Position numbers and translations under genes: made by a program
Notes under the pieces: generated by a model
Databases searched by the model: none
What the model was told of the DNA's origin: nothing
What the model saw: only the letters and a program-made list of their open reading frames with translations
Assembly (NCBI RefSeq): GCF_022647665.1
Contig: NZ_CP071872.1
Span: 7,316,001-7,380,000 of the forward strand
Source: Streptomyces formicae
Lineage (GTDB): Bacteria; Actinomycetota; Actinomycetes; Streptomycetales; Streptomycetaceae
Direction of reading: 5' to 3'
DNA length: 64,000 nucleotides
Shown: positions 17,633 to 24,551 of the stretch, one piece after another
Layout: each line of letters starts with the position of its first letter
Numbering within the stretch: position 1 is the first letter of the stretch

Positions 17633-18688
17633 GTGTCGAGGGCGAGGGTGGCGCGGCGCATCGCCGCCGGCGCGGCATACGGCGGTGGCGGAATCGGCCT
17701 GCTCGGAGCGGCGGCGGTGGGAGTGGTGCTGGCCGAGGTGCAGCTGGCGAAGCGGTCGGTGGGCGGCGGCACGGCCCCGCTGCCGCCCGTCCCCGACGGG
17801 CTGTACGGGACGGCGTACGGGCTGGCGGACCCGCTGCGGTTCGCCCTCCTGGGCGACTCGACCGCGGTCGGCCAGGGCGTGCGCCGGGCCGGGCACACCC
17901 CGGGAGCGCTGCTGGCGTCGGGGCTCGCGGCGGTGGCGGAGCGGCCGGTGGAGCTGCGGATCGTGGCCGAGCCGGGCGCCAGGTCCGACGATCTGGAGCG
18001 GCAGACCGGGCTGGCGCTGGCGGATCCCGGCCAGGCCCCGGACGTCTGCGTGATCATGGTCGGCGCGAACGACGTCACCCACCGGATGTCGCCGACCCAG
18101 TCGGTGCGCCATCTGTCGGCGTCGGTGCGGCGGCTGCGCACGGCCGGCGCGGAGGTGGTGGTGGGCACCTGCCCTGATCTCGGCACCATCGAGCCGGTGT
18201 ACCAGCCGCTGCGATGGCTCGCGCGACGGGCGTCGCGCCAGCTCGCGGCCGCCCAGACGATCGTCGTGGTCGAGCAGGGCGGCCGCACCGTGTCGCTGGG
18301 CGACCTGCTGGGCCCGGAGTTCGAGGCGAACCCGCGCGAGATGTTCGGCGCGGACAACTACCACCCGTCGGCCGAGGGCTATGCGACGGCGGCGATGGCG
18401 GTGCTGCCGACGCTGTGCGCCGTGCTCGGCCTGTGGCCGGAGACCGACCGCCTGGACGCCGACCGCGACGAGGGCATGCTGCCGGTCGCGAAGGCCGCGG
18501 CGGAGGCGGCGGAGGAGGCCGGCACCGAGGTCACGGGCGCCCGCGCCCCCTGGGCCCTGCTCAAGCACCGCCGCCGGCGCCGGCTGCCGGCCCCGGTCGC
18601 GGCGGAGCCCGCCCCCACCCCGGACCGCGGGCCCGCGCCCGCGTCCGCGTCCGAGGCGAGCCCCGCCGAGGTCCACGGCTCCGACTGA
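17633..18688 (+). CDS. SGNH/GDSL-family hydrolase
   Basis: A 351-residue protein. After an N-terminal membrane segment (AAYGGGGIGLLGAAAVGVVLA) the SGNH blocks appear in order: block I LLGDSTAVGQG with the nucleophilic Ser, block III VGANDVTH with Asn, and block V NYHPSAEGYA with Asp and His replaced by the DNYHPS arrangement that supplies the catalytic His. The C-terminus is an Arg/Pro/Ala-rich tail. It is probably a membrane-anchored, outward-facing esterase or lipase. It diverges from cbs; GTG 17633 is preferred over upstream in-frame starts. Confidence 0.85.
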   Translation: MSRARVARRIAAGAAYGGGGIGLLGAAAVGVVLAEVQLAKRSVGGGTAPLPPVPDGLYGTAYGLADPLRFALLGDSTAVGQGVRRAGHTPGALLASGLAAVAERPVELRIVAEPGARSDDLERQTGLALADPGQAPDVCVIMVGANDVTHRMSPTQSVRHLSASVRRLRTAGAEVVVGTCPDLGTIEPVYQPLRWLARRASRQLAAAQTIVVVEQGGRTVSLGDLLGPEFEANPREMFGADNYHPSAEGYATAAMAVLPTLCAVLGLWPETDRLDADRDEGMLPVAKAAAEAAEEAGTEVTGARAPWALLKHRRRRRLPAPVAAEPAPTPDRGPAPASASEASPAEVHGSD

Positions 18689-18723
18689 ACCGGGCCCGCT
18701 CGGACAGGGCCCCGGCCCCGCCG

Positions 18724-18737
18724 TAAGCGAGCGCTTA
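18724..18737. promoter_or_regulatory. TetR-type operator palindrome before the thiolase gene
   Basis: TAAGCG-AG-CGCTTA is a perfect 14-bp inverted repeat 111 bp upstream of the acetyl-CoA acetyltransferase gene. Such AGCGnnCGCT palindromes are typical of TetR-family repressors of fatty-acid or acyl-CoA genes in actinobacteria. That it controls this gene is inference. Confidence 0.45.
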
Positions 18738-18848
18738 GAAAAGAGGCCCGCATCACACGGTCCGTACGGTGACCCACGCGATACGTAGGGGTAACTTCCC
18801 AGACAGTCCTCCCTGACCGTCCGTCCCCGATCCACCCCAGGAGCCGTG

Positions 18849-20068
18849 ATGCCCGAAGCCGTGATCGTCTCAGCCGCCCGCTCCCCCATCGGCCGCGCCT
18901 TCAAGGGCTCGCTCAAGGACCTGCGCCCGGACGACCTGACCGCGACGATCGTCCAGGCAGCTCTCGCCAAGGTCCCCGAGCTGGACCCCAGGGACATCGA
19001 CGACCTGATGCTCGGCTGCGGTCTGCCCGGCGGCGAGCAGGGGCACAACCTGGGCCGGATCGTCGCGGTGCAGATGGGCATGGACCACCTCCCGGGCTGC
19101 ACGATCACCCGCTACTGCTCCTCGTCCCTCCAGACCTCCCGCATGGCGCTGCACGCCATCAAGGCCGGCGAGGGCGACGTCTTCATATCGGCCGGCGTCG
19201 AGATGGTCTCCCGCTCCGTGAAGGGGACGAGCGACGGCCTGCCCGACACCCACAACCCGCTCTTCGCCGAGGCAGAGGCGCGCACCGCCGCCGTCGCCAC
19301 CAGCGAGGGAGCGAGCTGGCACGACCCGCGCGAGGACGGCCTGCTGCCGGACGCGTACATCGCCATGGGCCAGACCGCCGAGAACCTTGCCCGGCTCAAG
19401 GGCGTCACCCGCCAGGACATGGACGAGTTCGGCGTGCGGTCCCAGAACCTCGCCGAGGAGGCCATCAAGAACGGCTTCTGGGAGCGCGAGATCACCCCCG
19501 TGACCCTCCCGGACGGCACGGTCGTCAGCAAGGACGACGGCCCGCGCGCCGGCGTCACGCTGGAGGGCGTCCAGGGCCTGAAGCCCGTGTTCCGCCCCGA
19601 CGGCCTGGTCACCGCCGGCAACTGCTGCCCGCTCAACGACGGCGCCGCCGCCCTCGTGATCATGTCCGACACCAAGGCGCGGGAGCTGGGCCTGACCCCG
19701 CTGGCCCGGATCGTCTCCACCGGCGTCTCCGGCCTCTCCCCGAGATCATGGGCTACGGCCCCGTCGAGGCGAGCAGGCAGGCGCTCCAGCGGGCCGGACT
19801 GACCATCGGCGACATCGACCTGGCCGAGATCAACGAGGCCTTCGCGGCCCAGGTGATCCCCTCCTACCGCGACCTCGGCATCGACCTCGACAAGCTGAAC
19901 GTCAACGGCGGCGCGATCGCCGTCGGCCACCCCTTCGGCATGACCGGCGCCCGGATCACCGGCACGCTGATCAACAGCCTCCAGTTCCACGACAAGCAGT
20001 TCGGTCTGGAGACCATGTGCGTGGGCGGCGGCCAGGGCATGGCCATGGTGATCGAGCGGCTCAGCTGA
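18849..20068 (+). pseudogene. Acetyl-CoA C-acetyltransferase (thiolase), interrupted by a one-base frameshift
   Basis: Two frames together form a full thiolase of about 406 residues. The first part (from ATG 18849, with AGGAG upstream) has the acylation Cys in TRYCSSSLQ and runs to LARIVSTGVSGLSP. The frame then breaks at a C run, 19738-19741. The second part, from MGYGPVEASRQAL to the end, holds NEAFAAQ, GGAIAVGHPFGMTGAR and the catalytic CVGGGQGMA. Adding one C at 19738-19741 restores LSPEIMGYGP. As read, the protein would lose its C-terminal catalytic His and Cys. It would carry out beta-ketothiolysis or acetoacetyl-CoA formation. The break may be a sequence error, since two other genes here show similar losses. 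Confidence 0.85.
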
Positions 20069-20153
20069 CCGTTCGCCGACCGAGTCGGCCAAACCCCTCC
20101 CCGTCCCTCGGAAAGGGCTTTCCCAACCCTTCCGCGTCCCAGCCGTGACCGAA

Positions 20154-20192
20154 TCTCCCCCAGGATGTGACCTATCTCCTGGGGGAGATAGG
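20154..20192 (+). promoter_or_regulatory. Two mutually exclusive hairpins after the thiolase gene
   Basis: TCTCCCCCAGGA (20154-20165) pairs perfectly with TCCTGGGGGAGA (20177-20188). Alternatively CCTATCTCC (20171-20179) pairs with GGAGATAGG (20184-20192), which is followed by TTTGTG. The stems share bases, so only one can form. It could be a simple terminator for the thiolase transcript or a switch before the gene at 20338. Confidence 0.5.
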
Positions 20193-20337
20193 TTTGTGCA
20201 GGTCAACGGGGTCTGCGAGGAAACATCCAGCCCAAAGTCCTGTCCATTTCGTGACGTAATGCACTGACACCGGGCATCGCCTCACGACAAGCTGATGTAG
20301 TAAGTCGGGGGAGTCGTCTGAGATCGGGAGTACGTCA

Positions 20338-21207
20338 GTGAGCGCCATGTCCCTCGCCCTGCTGCTGACCGCGGCCACCGCCACGGCCGTGGGCGCCGCT
20401 GCCCTGCACGCCGCTCACGGGCTGCGCAAGCAGGTCACGGCCCTGCGTTCGGAGCTGGCCGCCGCGCACGCCGCCGGCACCGGCCCGTTCACGGCAGCCG
20501 TTCCGCATGCCCGCACCGCCCCCGCCGAAGAGATACGCGCCGCCGTGGCCGAGGCGCTCGCCGAGGAACGCGAGCGCGAACTGGCCGAGGCGCGCGCCTT
20601 CTGGGCCGCGCAGGAGGCACGTGACGCCGCGGACGCCCCGTCGCTGCTGGGCGGCTCCGGCGGGCTCGGCGACGACCTGCCTCCGCTGTTCATACCGCGC
20701 CAGGCCGACTTCGCCGGGCTGGAGGCCCTGGAGGCGCTCGACGCGATGGACCTGGAGGCCGCCGAGGCGCTCGACGAGCTCGACAGCCTCGCGGAGATCA
20801 GCGAGCCCTCCACGGAGTTCGCCGAGGACTCGCCCGAACTCGCCGCCGCCCGCCGCCGGCATCCCTCGCACCCCGACTTCGTGCCGGTGCAGACACCGGT
20901 CGTGACCGACCATGAGCGCACCGTGGCCCGCCTGGAGGAGCTCGCCGGGACCGGTACCGCCCTCACCGACGTGCGCCCCGGCCCGCTCGGCACCCTTGAT
21001 GTGTACGTCTTCGCCGACGGCACGACCCTCTGCATGACCCCGGGTCACCGGGAGACCGCAGAGCGGCTCGCCGAGGCACTGCGCAGCGGCGAGACCCCGG
21101 TGCTGCTGGGCGGTTCGGGCGTCTCGGGCGCGTACGCCCTGACGTTCTCGTGCGGCTCCGGCGAGAACGTCTACATCCTGGCGGACCGCGTCATCGCCTC
21201 GCTCTGA
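20338..21207 (+). CDS. Membrane-anchored coiled-coil protein, unknown function
   Basis: A 289-residue protein. The N-terminus has one hydrophobic segment (SLALLLTAATATAVGAAALH), followed by Glu/Ala-rich helical sequence (EEIRAAVAEALAEEREREL, and GLEALEALDAMDLEAAEALD). The C-terminal 110 residues are a compact domain (DVYVFADGTTLCMTPGHRETAERLAEA to GENVYILADRVIASL). I recognise no named family. GTG 20338 or ATG 20347 could be the start. The stop lies inside a hairpin shared with the converging next gene. Confidence 0.75.
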   Translation: MSAMSLALLLTAATATAVGAAALHAAHGLRKQVTALRSELAAAHAAGTGPFTAAVPHARTAPAEEIRAAVAEALAEERERELAEARAFWAAQEARDAADAPSLLGGSGGLGDDLPPLFIPRQADFAGLEALEALDAMDLEAAEALDELDSLAEISEPSTEFAEDSPELAAARRRHPSHPDFVPVQTPVVTDHERTVARLEELAGTGTALTDVRPGPLGTLDVYVFADGTTLCMTPGHRETAERLAEALRSGETPVLLGGSGVSGAYALTFSCGSGENVYILADRVIASL

Positions 21208-21226
21208 CCCGCAGGCGGGTCAGAGC
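21201..21226. terminator. Bidirectional terminator spanning two stop codons
   Basis: GCTCTGACCCG, loop CAGG, CGGGTCAGAGC: a perfect 11-bp stem. It contains the TGA of the plus-strand gene and the stop of the minus-strand gene at 21220, so both transcripts end in the same hairpin. Confidence 0.8.
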
Positions 21227-21549
21227 AACGCCCTCAGCCGCACGCCCGCCTTCTCCACGAAGCCCACGGCCTCGCCCAGCTGCTCCGGCGAGGCCGTCGC
21301 CGTGCGCAGGGCCTCGGCCAAATCCGTCGCCGCCACCACCAGTTGGTCCGCGACCGCGAAGATGCCCGCGTCGGGCATGATCCGCGGCTCCTCGTCCGGG
21401 GCCTCGATCCGCTGGGCGCGCAGCGCCAACTCCCTGGCCAGCGCCAGCCCTTCGGCCGCGGCGCCGCGCTGGAGCCGGCTCTGCGGGGCGGCCCGCAGCC
21501 GGTCGGCGATCCGCTCCGCGGCGGCGGTCAGAGGTGTCGTATCAAGCAC
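21220..21549 (-). CDS. Small helical protein, unknown function
   Basis: A 109-residue, almost wholly helical protein rich in Ala, Leu and Arg (AAAERIADRLRAAPQSRLQR; EGLALARELALRAQRIEAPD; QLGEAVGFVEKAGVRLRALL). No transmembrane segment, signal or catalytic motif is visible. Codon use looks like its neighbours. It converges on the coiled-coil gene and diverges from the DUF4287 gene. Confidence 0.7.
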   Translation of the reverse strand: MLDTTPLTAAAERIADRLRAAPQSRLQRGAAAEGLALARELALRAQRIEAPDEEPRIMPDAGIFAVADQLVVAATDLAEALRTATASPEQLGEAVGFVEKAGVRLRALL

Positions 21550-21649
21550 GACGCGACCCTATGCGCCGGTGCGGGACTGTTGCCAATACGCGAACACTCA
21601 GGCACGGTGACGTGAAGGACCACACGCGCAATTGCGTCCGGAGGCGCCG

Positions 21650-21880
21650 ATGTCCCAAGTCTTCTCCGAAGAGACCCACCGCAACCTGCTCTCCCGCATC
21701 CCCCATTGCACCGGTCGTGAAATCGCCGACTGGCTGCGCACCGTCGAGGAAGGCCCCGCTCTCTTCCGTTTCGAGGAGAAGGTCAGCTGGCTCCGGAGCG
21801 AGCACAACCTGGCCTACGGACACGCGAAAGCGATCATCCATGAGTACGACCTGAGGCGGGCGGCCCGCAAGCTGCTCTAG
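21650..21880 (+). CDS. DUF4287-type small protein
   Basis: A 76-residue protein with the DUF4287 pattern: SEETHRNLLSRIPHCTGREI, ADWLRTVEEGPALFRFEEKV, then WLRSEHNLAYGHAKAIIHEY. The family is small and cytosolic, often found alone or fused to DUF5655; its function is not established. ATG 21650 is chosen because CCGGAGG lies 8 bases upstream; an in-frame TTG 18 bases earlier lacks a site. Confidence 0.75.
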   Translation: MSQVFSEETHRNLLSRIPHCTGREIADWLRTVEEGPALFRFEEKVSWLRSEHNLAYGHAKAIIHEYDLRRAARKLL

Positions 21881-21881
21881 A

Positions 21882-21897
21882 GCCTGTCGTTCGGATC
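21882..21897 (+). repeat. Dispersed 16-bp repeat GCCTGTCGTTCGGATC
   Basis: The same 16 bases occur at 24382-24397. An inverted copy sharing CCCAGGGCCTGTCGTT lies at 31424-31439. All are intergenic and directly follow gene ends or starts. They may be remnants of a short mobile or MITE-like repeat; no flanking duplications or longer inverted ends could be confirmed. Confidence 0.45.
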
Positions 21898-21932
21898 AGG
21901 CCCCAGGACGTGTCTCCGATCACGACAACGGG

Positions 21933-21967
21933 AAGGGCCCGCCCCGGCGATGCCGGAACGGGCCCTT
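21933..21967. terminator. Terminator hairpin between DUF4287 and Bax-inhibitor genes
   Basis: AAGGGCCCG (21933-21941) and CGGGCCCTT (21959-21967) form a 9-bp stem with an inner GC-rich loop, followed by TCG. It serves the plus-strand DUF4287 transcript and the converging minus-strand gene that ends at 21989. Confidence 0.65.
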
Positions 21968-21988
21968 TCGTCATGTGGTCGTGCCGCG

Positions 21989-22876
21989 TCAGTCGTCGCC
22001 CTGCAGGATCGACAGCACGCGCAGCATCTCCAGGTAGATCCACACCAGGGTCAGGGTGAGGCCGAAGGCCGCCAGCCAGGACTCCTCGCGCGGAGCGCCG
22101 TAGGCGATGCCGTCCTCGACCTGCTTGAAGTCCAGGGCGAGGAAGCAGGCGCCGAGGATGATGCCGATGACGCCGAAGAGGATGCCGAGGCCACCGCTGC
22201 GGAAGCCGAGGCCGTCGCCGCCGCCGAAGACGGCGAACAGCAGATTGACCGCCATCAGCAGCAGGAAGCCCATCGCGGCGGCCATCACGAAGCCGTAGAA
22301 GCGGCGGGTGACCCGGATCCAGCGCATCTTGTAGGCGATGAGCACACCGGCGAAGACCGCCATCGTGCCGAGCACGGCCTGGGCCACGACACCGTTCGCG
22401 ATGTACGTCGACACGGCGCTGGAGATCACGCCGAGGAAGACGCCCTCGAAGGCGGCGTAGGCCAGGATCAGCGCGGGCGACGCCTTGCGCTTGAAGGACT
22501 GGACGAGGGCCAGCACCATCGCCACGAGCGCGGCGCCGATCGCGATGCCGTACGACTTGCCGATGTTGGCCTCGTCGACGGGCAGGAGGACCCACGACAG
22601 GATCGCGGTGAGCACGACCGTACCGAGCGTCATGGCGGTGCGCGCCACGACGTCGTCGATCGTCATCACACCGGTGCGGGCGGGCGCCTGCGGCGGCGCG
22701 CCCACCTGGGCGTCCGAGGGGGCGTAGGGGTTCGTGGCGTACGGGTTGCCGGCGCCCTGGGCGTACGGGTCGGTTCCGACGGCGGGGCCCCCGGCCTGCG
22801 GCGCGGTGTTGAAGCCCGCGTAGCCGTTGTCGCGGCTGAACCCCCGTCGCGAGAAGACCGGGTTGCTGCTCCTCAT
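21989..22876 (-). CDS. Bax inhibitor-1 / YccA family membrane protein
   Basis: A protein of 295 residues. The first 70 are Pro/Gly/Tyr-rich and cytosolic (NPYATNPYAPSDAQVGAPPQ). Then come seven hydrophobic segments, starting with TAMTLGTVVLTAILSWVLLP and ending with LTLTLVWIYLEMLRVLSIL; the acidic LDFKQVEDG between the last two matches the di-aspartyl pH-sensor region of BI-1 proteins. These are Ca2+-leak or stress-related membrane proteins; the bacterial role is unclear. ATG 22876 follows GGAGGAG closely; a start 13 codons upstream is unlikely. Confidence 0.88.
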   Translation of the reverse strand: MRSSNPVFSRRGFSRDNGYAGFNTAPQAGGPAVGTDPYAQGAGNPYATNPYAPSDAQVGAPPQAPARTGVMTIDDVVARTAMTLGTVVLTAILSWVLLPVDEANIGKSYGIAIGAALVAMVLALVQSFKRKASPALILAYAAFEGVFLGVISSAVSTYIANGVVAQAVLGTMAVFAGVLIAYKMRWIRVTRRFYGFVMAAAMGFLLLMAVNLLFAVFGGGDGLGFRSGGLGILFGVIGIILGACFLALDFKQVEDGIAYGAPREESWLAAFGLTLTLVWIYLEMLRVLSILQGDD

Positions 22877-23021
22877 CTCACTCCTCCATGGCCACCCTGC
22901 GCGGCCTTGACACAAGAGTAATGCGAGGGCAAAGAGATCGGCCTAGTGCCTAGGGAGGATCTTTCCTGGATCGTGACGGACCGGTCACCCGTACGGCATC
23001 CTGGAGGCCCTTTGGCAATCG

Positions 23022-23045
23022 ATTCTCTGACTTACGTCAGAGAAT
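23022..23045 (-). terminator. Hairpin downstream of the tRNA-Leu gene
   Basis: ATTCTCTGAC, loop TTAC, GTCAGAGAAT: a perfect 10-bp stem, unusually AT-rich for this genome, 57 bp beyond the 3' end of the minus-strand tRNA gene. It could end the bldA precursor. Confidence 0.5.
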
Positions 23046-23101
23046 GGAGACGCGGAGTTCGCCGGTGCGGGGACGGCCCACCTCGGACGGCGAAAGGAGC
23101 G

Positions 23102-23183
23102 TGCCCGGAGCCGGACTTGAACCGGCACGGCCCGAAGGCCAGCGAGGTTTAAGCTCGCCGTGTCTGCATTCCACCATCCGGGC
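23102..23183 (-). tRNA. bldA: tRNA-Leu, anticodon TAA (reads UUA)
   Basis: The minus strand folds as a class II tRNA. Acceptor arms are GCCCGGA and TCCGGGC with discriminator A. The anticodon stem GCGAG/CTCGC encloses loop CTTAAAC, giving anticodon TAA. There is a long variable arm, and the T-loop is GGTTCAAGTCC. No CCA is encoded. In Streptomyces this is bldA, the only tRNA that reads the rare UUA codon, and it times expression of development and secondary-metabolism genes. TTA codons occur in this window at 7407, 7755, 61471, 62300, 62890 and 63202. Promoter lies in the AT-rich stretch around 23260-23280. Confidence 0.96.
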
Positions 23184-23583
23184 TTGGGGCGCGGCTCCGC
23201 GTTGGCACACGAGCCTATCCGGGCAGGTCCCCCGAACAGCGGAGTGCCGACCCGATGTTGTCTTATTTTATTGACGTCTGAGGGTGTGTCAGCGCAGGTG
23301 ACCGGCAGTTTGCTCAAGCCGTGACCCGCCGGGCGCGCGTCGGGCACCGTGCCCCGGAATGACGGAAAGTCGCCGCCCCGTCGCGGCGCGGTGGCACGGG
23401 ACGCACCCCGGGGGCGCCCCCGAGGCCGTCCAGGGGGCGCCGTCATACCAAAGGAGGACGGGCCGGCACCGCCGTCAGACCCAAGAGGGCCCCGGGAACG
23501 GGCACCGGGACGGACGATCCGGGGGCCTGGCGGACAGCAGGATGGTGGAGTCCCTCAGGATCAGCCACCAGGAGAGCCGTCAC
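23184..23583. other. 400-bp intergenic region between bldA and the ABC operon
   Basis: It should hold the bldA promoter (minus) and the ABC operon promoter (plus). A markedly AT-rich island, CTTATTTTATTGACG, sits at about 23261-23275. The part nearest the ABC gene is GC-rich with short inverted repeats (GGGGGCGCCCCC type). I see no convincing gene in it. Confidence 0.5.
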
Positions 23584-24351
23584 GTGACCACCACCACCGC
23601 CCACCGCGCCACCGCAGTGGCCGCCCGCGCCATGGAGCTGTCCAAGGTCTACGGACACGGTGAGACCCAGGTGGTCGCGCTCGACCGGGTCACCGTGGAC
23701 TTCCGGCAGGGCGAGTTCACCGCGATCATGGGCCCGTCGGGCTCGGGCAAGTCCACACTGATGCACTGCGTCGCCGGGCTCGACAGCTTCAGCAGCGGCT
23801 CCGTGCGGATCGGCGAGACCGAGCTCGGCTCCCTCAAGGACAAGCAGCTGACCCAGCTGCGCCGGGACAAGATCGGCTTCATCTTCCAGGCGTTCAACCT
23901 GCTGCCGACGCTGACGGGGCTGGAGAACATCACGCTGCCGATGGACATCGCCGGCCGTAAGCCCGACAAGCAGTGGGTGGAGCGGGTCATCGACATGGTC
24001 GGGCTCTCCGGACGGCTCCACCACCGCCCCGCCCAGCTCTCCGGCGGCCAGCAGCAGCGCGTCGCGGTCGCCCGCGCGCTCGCCTCCCAGCCCGAGATCA
24101 TCTTCGGCGACGAGCCGACCGGAAACCTCGACTCCCGGTCCGGCGCCGAGGTGCTGGGCTTCCTGCGCAACTCCGTACGGGAGCTGGGCCAGACCGTCGT
24201 GATGGTGACGCACGACCCGGTGGCGGCCTCGTACGCGGACCGCGTCGTCTTCCTCGCGGACGGGCGGATCGTGGACGAGATGCTCGCCCCGACCGCGGAC
24301 GGTGTGCTGGACCGTATGAAGGCGTTCGACGCCAAGGGCCGCACGAGCTGA
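23584..24351 (+). CDS. ABC transporter ATP-binding protein (MacB/LolD type)
   Basis: A 255-residue ATPase. Walker A is GPSGSGKST, then FQAFNLLPTLTGLENI, signature LSGGQQQR, Walker B IIFGDEPTGNLD, and the H-loop VTHDPVAA. The FGDEPTGNLDS wording marks the MacB/FtsE/LolD group that works with FtsX-type permeases and drives mechanotransmission or efflux instead of import. The permease follows after 200 bp. GTG 23584 has AGGAG upstream; earlier in-frame starts lie in non-coding-looking sequence. Confidence 0.93.
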   Translation: MTTTTAHRATAVAARAMELSKVYGHGETQVVALDRVTVDFRQGEFTAIMGPSGSGKSTLMHCVAGLDSFSSGSVRIGETELGSLKDKQLTQLRRDKIGFIFQAFNLLPTLTGLENITLPMDIAGRKPDKQWVERVIDMVGLSGRLHHRPAQLSGGQQQRVAVARALASQPEIIFGDEPTGNLDSRSGAEVLGFLRNSVRELGQTVVMVTHDPVAASYADRVVFLADGRIVDEMLAPTADGVLDRMKAFDAKGRTS

Positions 24352-24381
24352 GCCCTCTGGCTCCCCCTTCCGGGGCCCAGG

Positions 24382-24545
24382 GCCTGTCGTTCGGATCTTG
24401 CCGGGCTCGCGTGCCCTGGCACGCACATCTGCTGCTCCCCCTGGGCCTTGCGGGCCCGGGAGGTGCCCCCAGTCGTCAGTCGCCAATGCTCCGCTCCCGT
24501 CACTTCGTCCGGCCCCCCGGGGGCCGGACGCCCCACCACCTGGAC
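24382..24545 (+). repeat. Dispersed repeat and GC hairpin between the two ABC genes
   Basis: The gap between ATPase and permease genes starts with the 16-bp repeat GCCTGTCGTTCGGATC (24382-24397) and contains the perfect 11-bp stem CGTCCGGCCCC/GGGGCCGGACG (24506-24530). Genes of this pair are normally close together, so the 200-bp gap looks like an inserted repeat element, though its ends are not definable by eye. Confidence 0.4.
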
Positions 24546-24551
24546 GCCCAC

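Noticed and set aside
18849..20068. Programmed ribosomal frameshift in the thiolase gene
   Set aside because: No slippery heptamer or downstream pseudoknot is visible at 19738-19741; a missing C explains it more simply.
23184..23583. A small protein gene in the bldA-ABC gap
   Set aside because: The in-frame extensions upstream of GTG 23584 are rich in Arg/Gly/Pro and lack a ribosome site, so I treated the region as regulatory.
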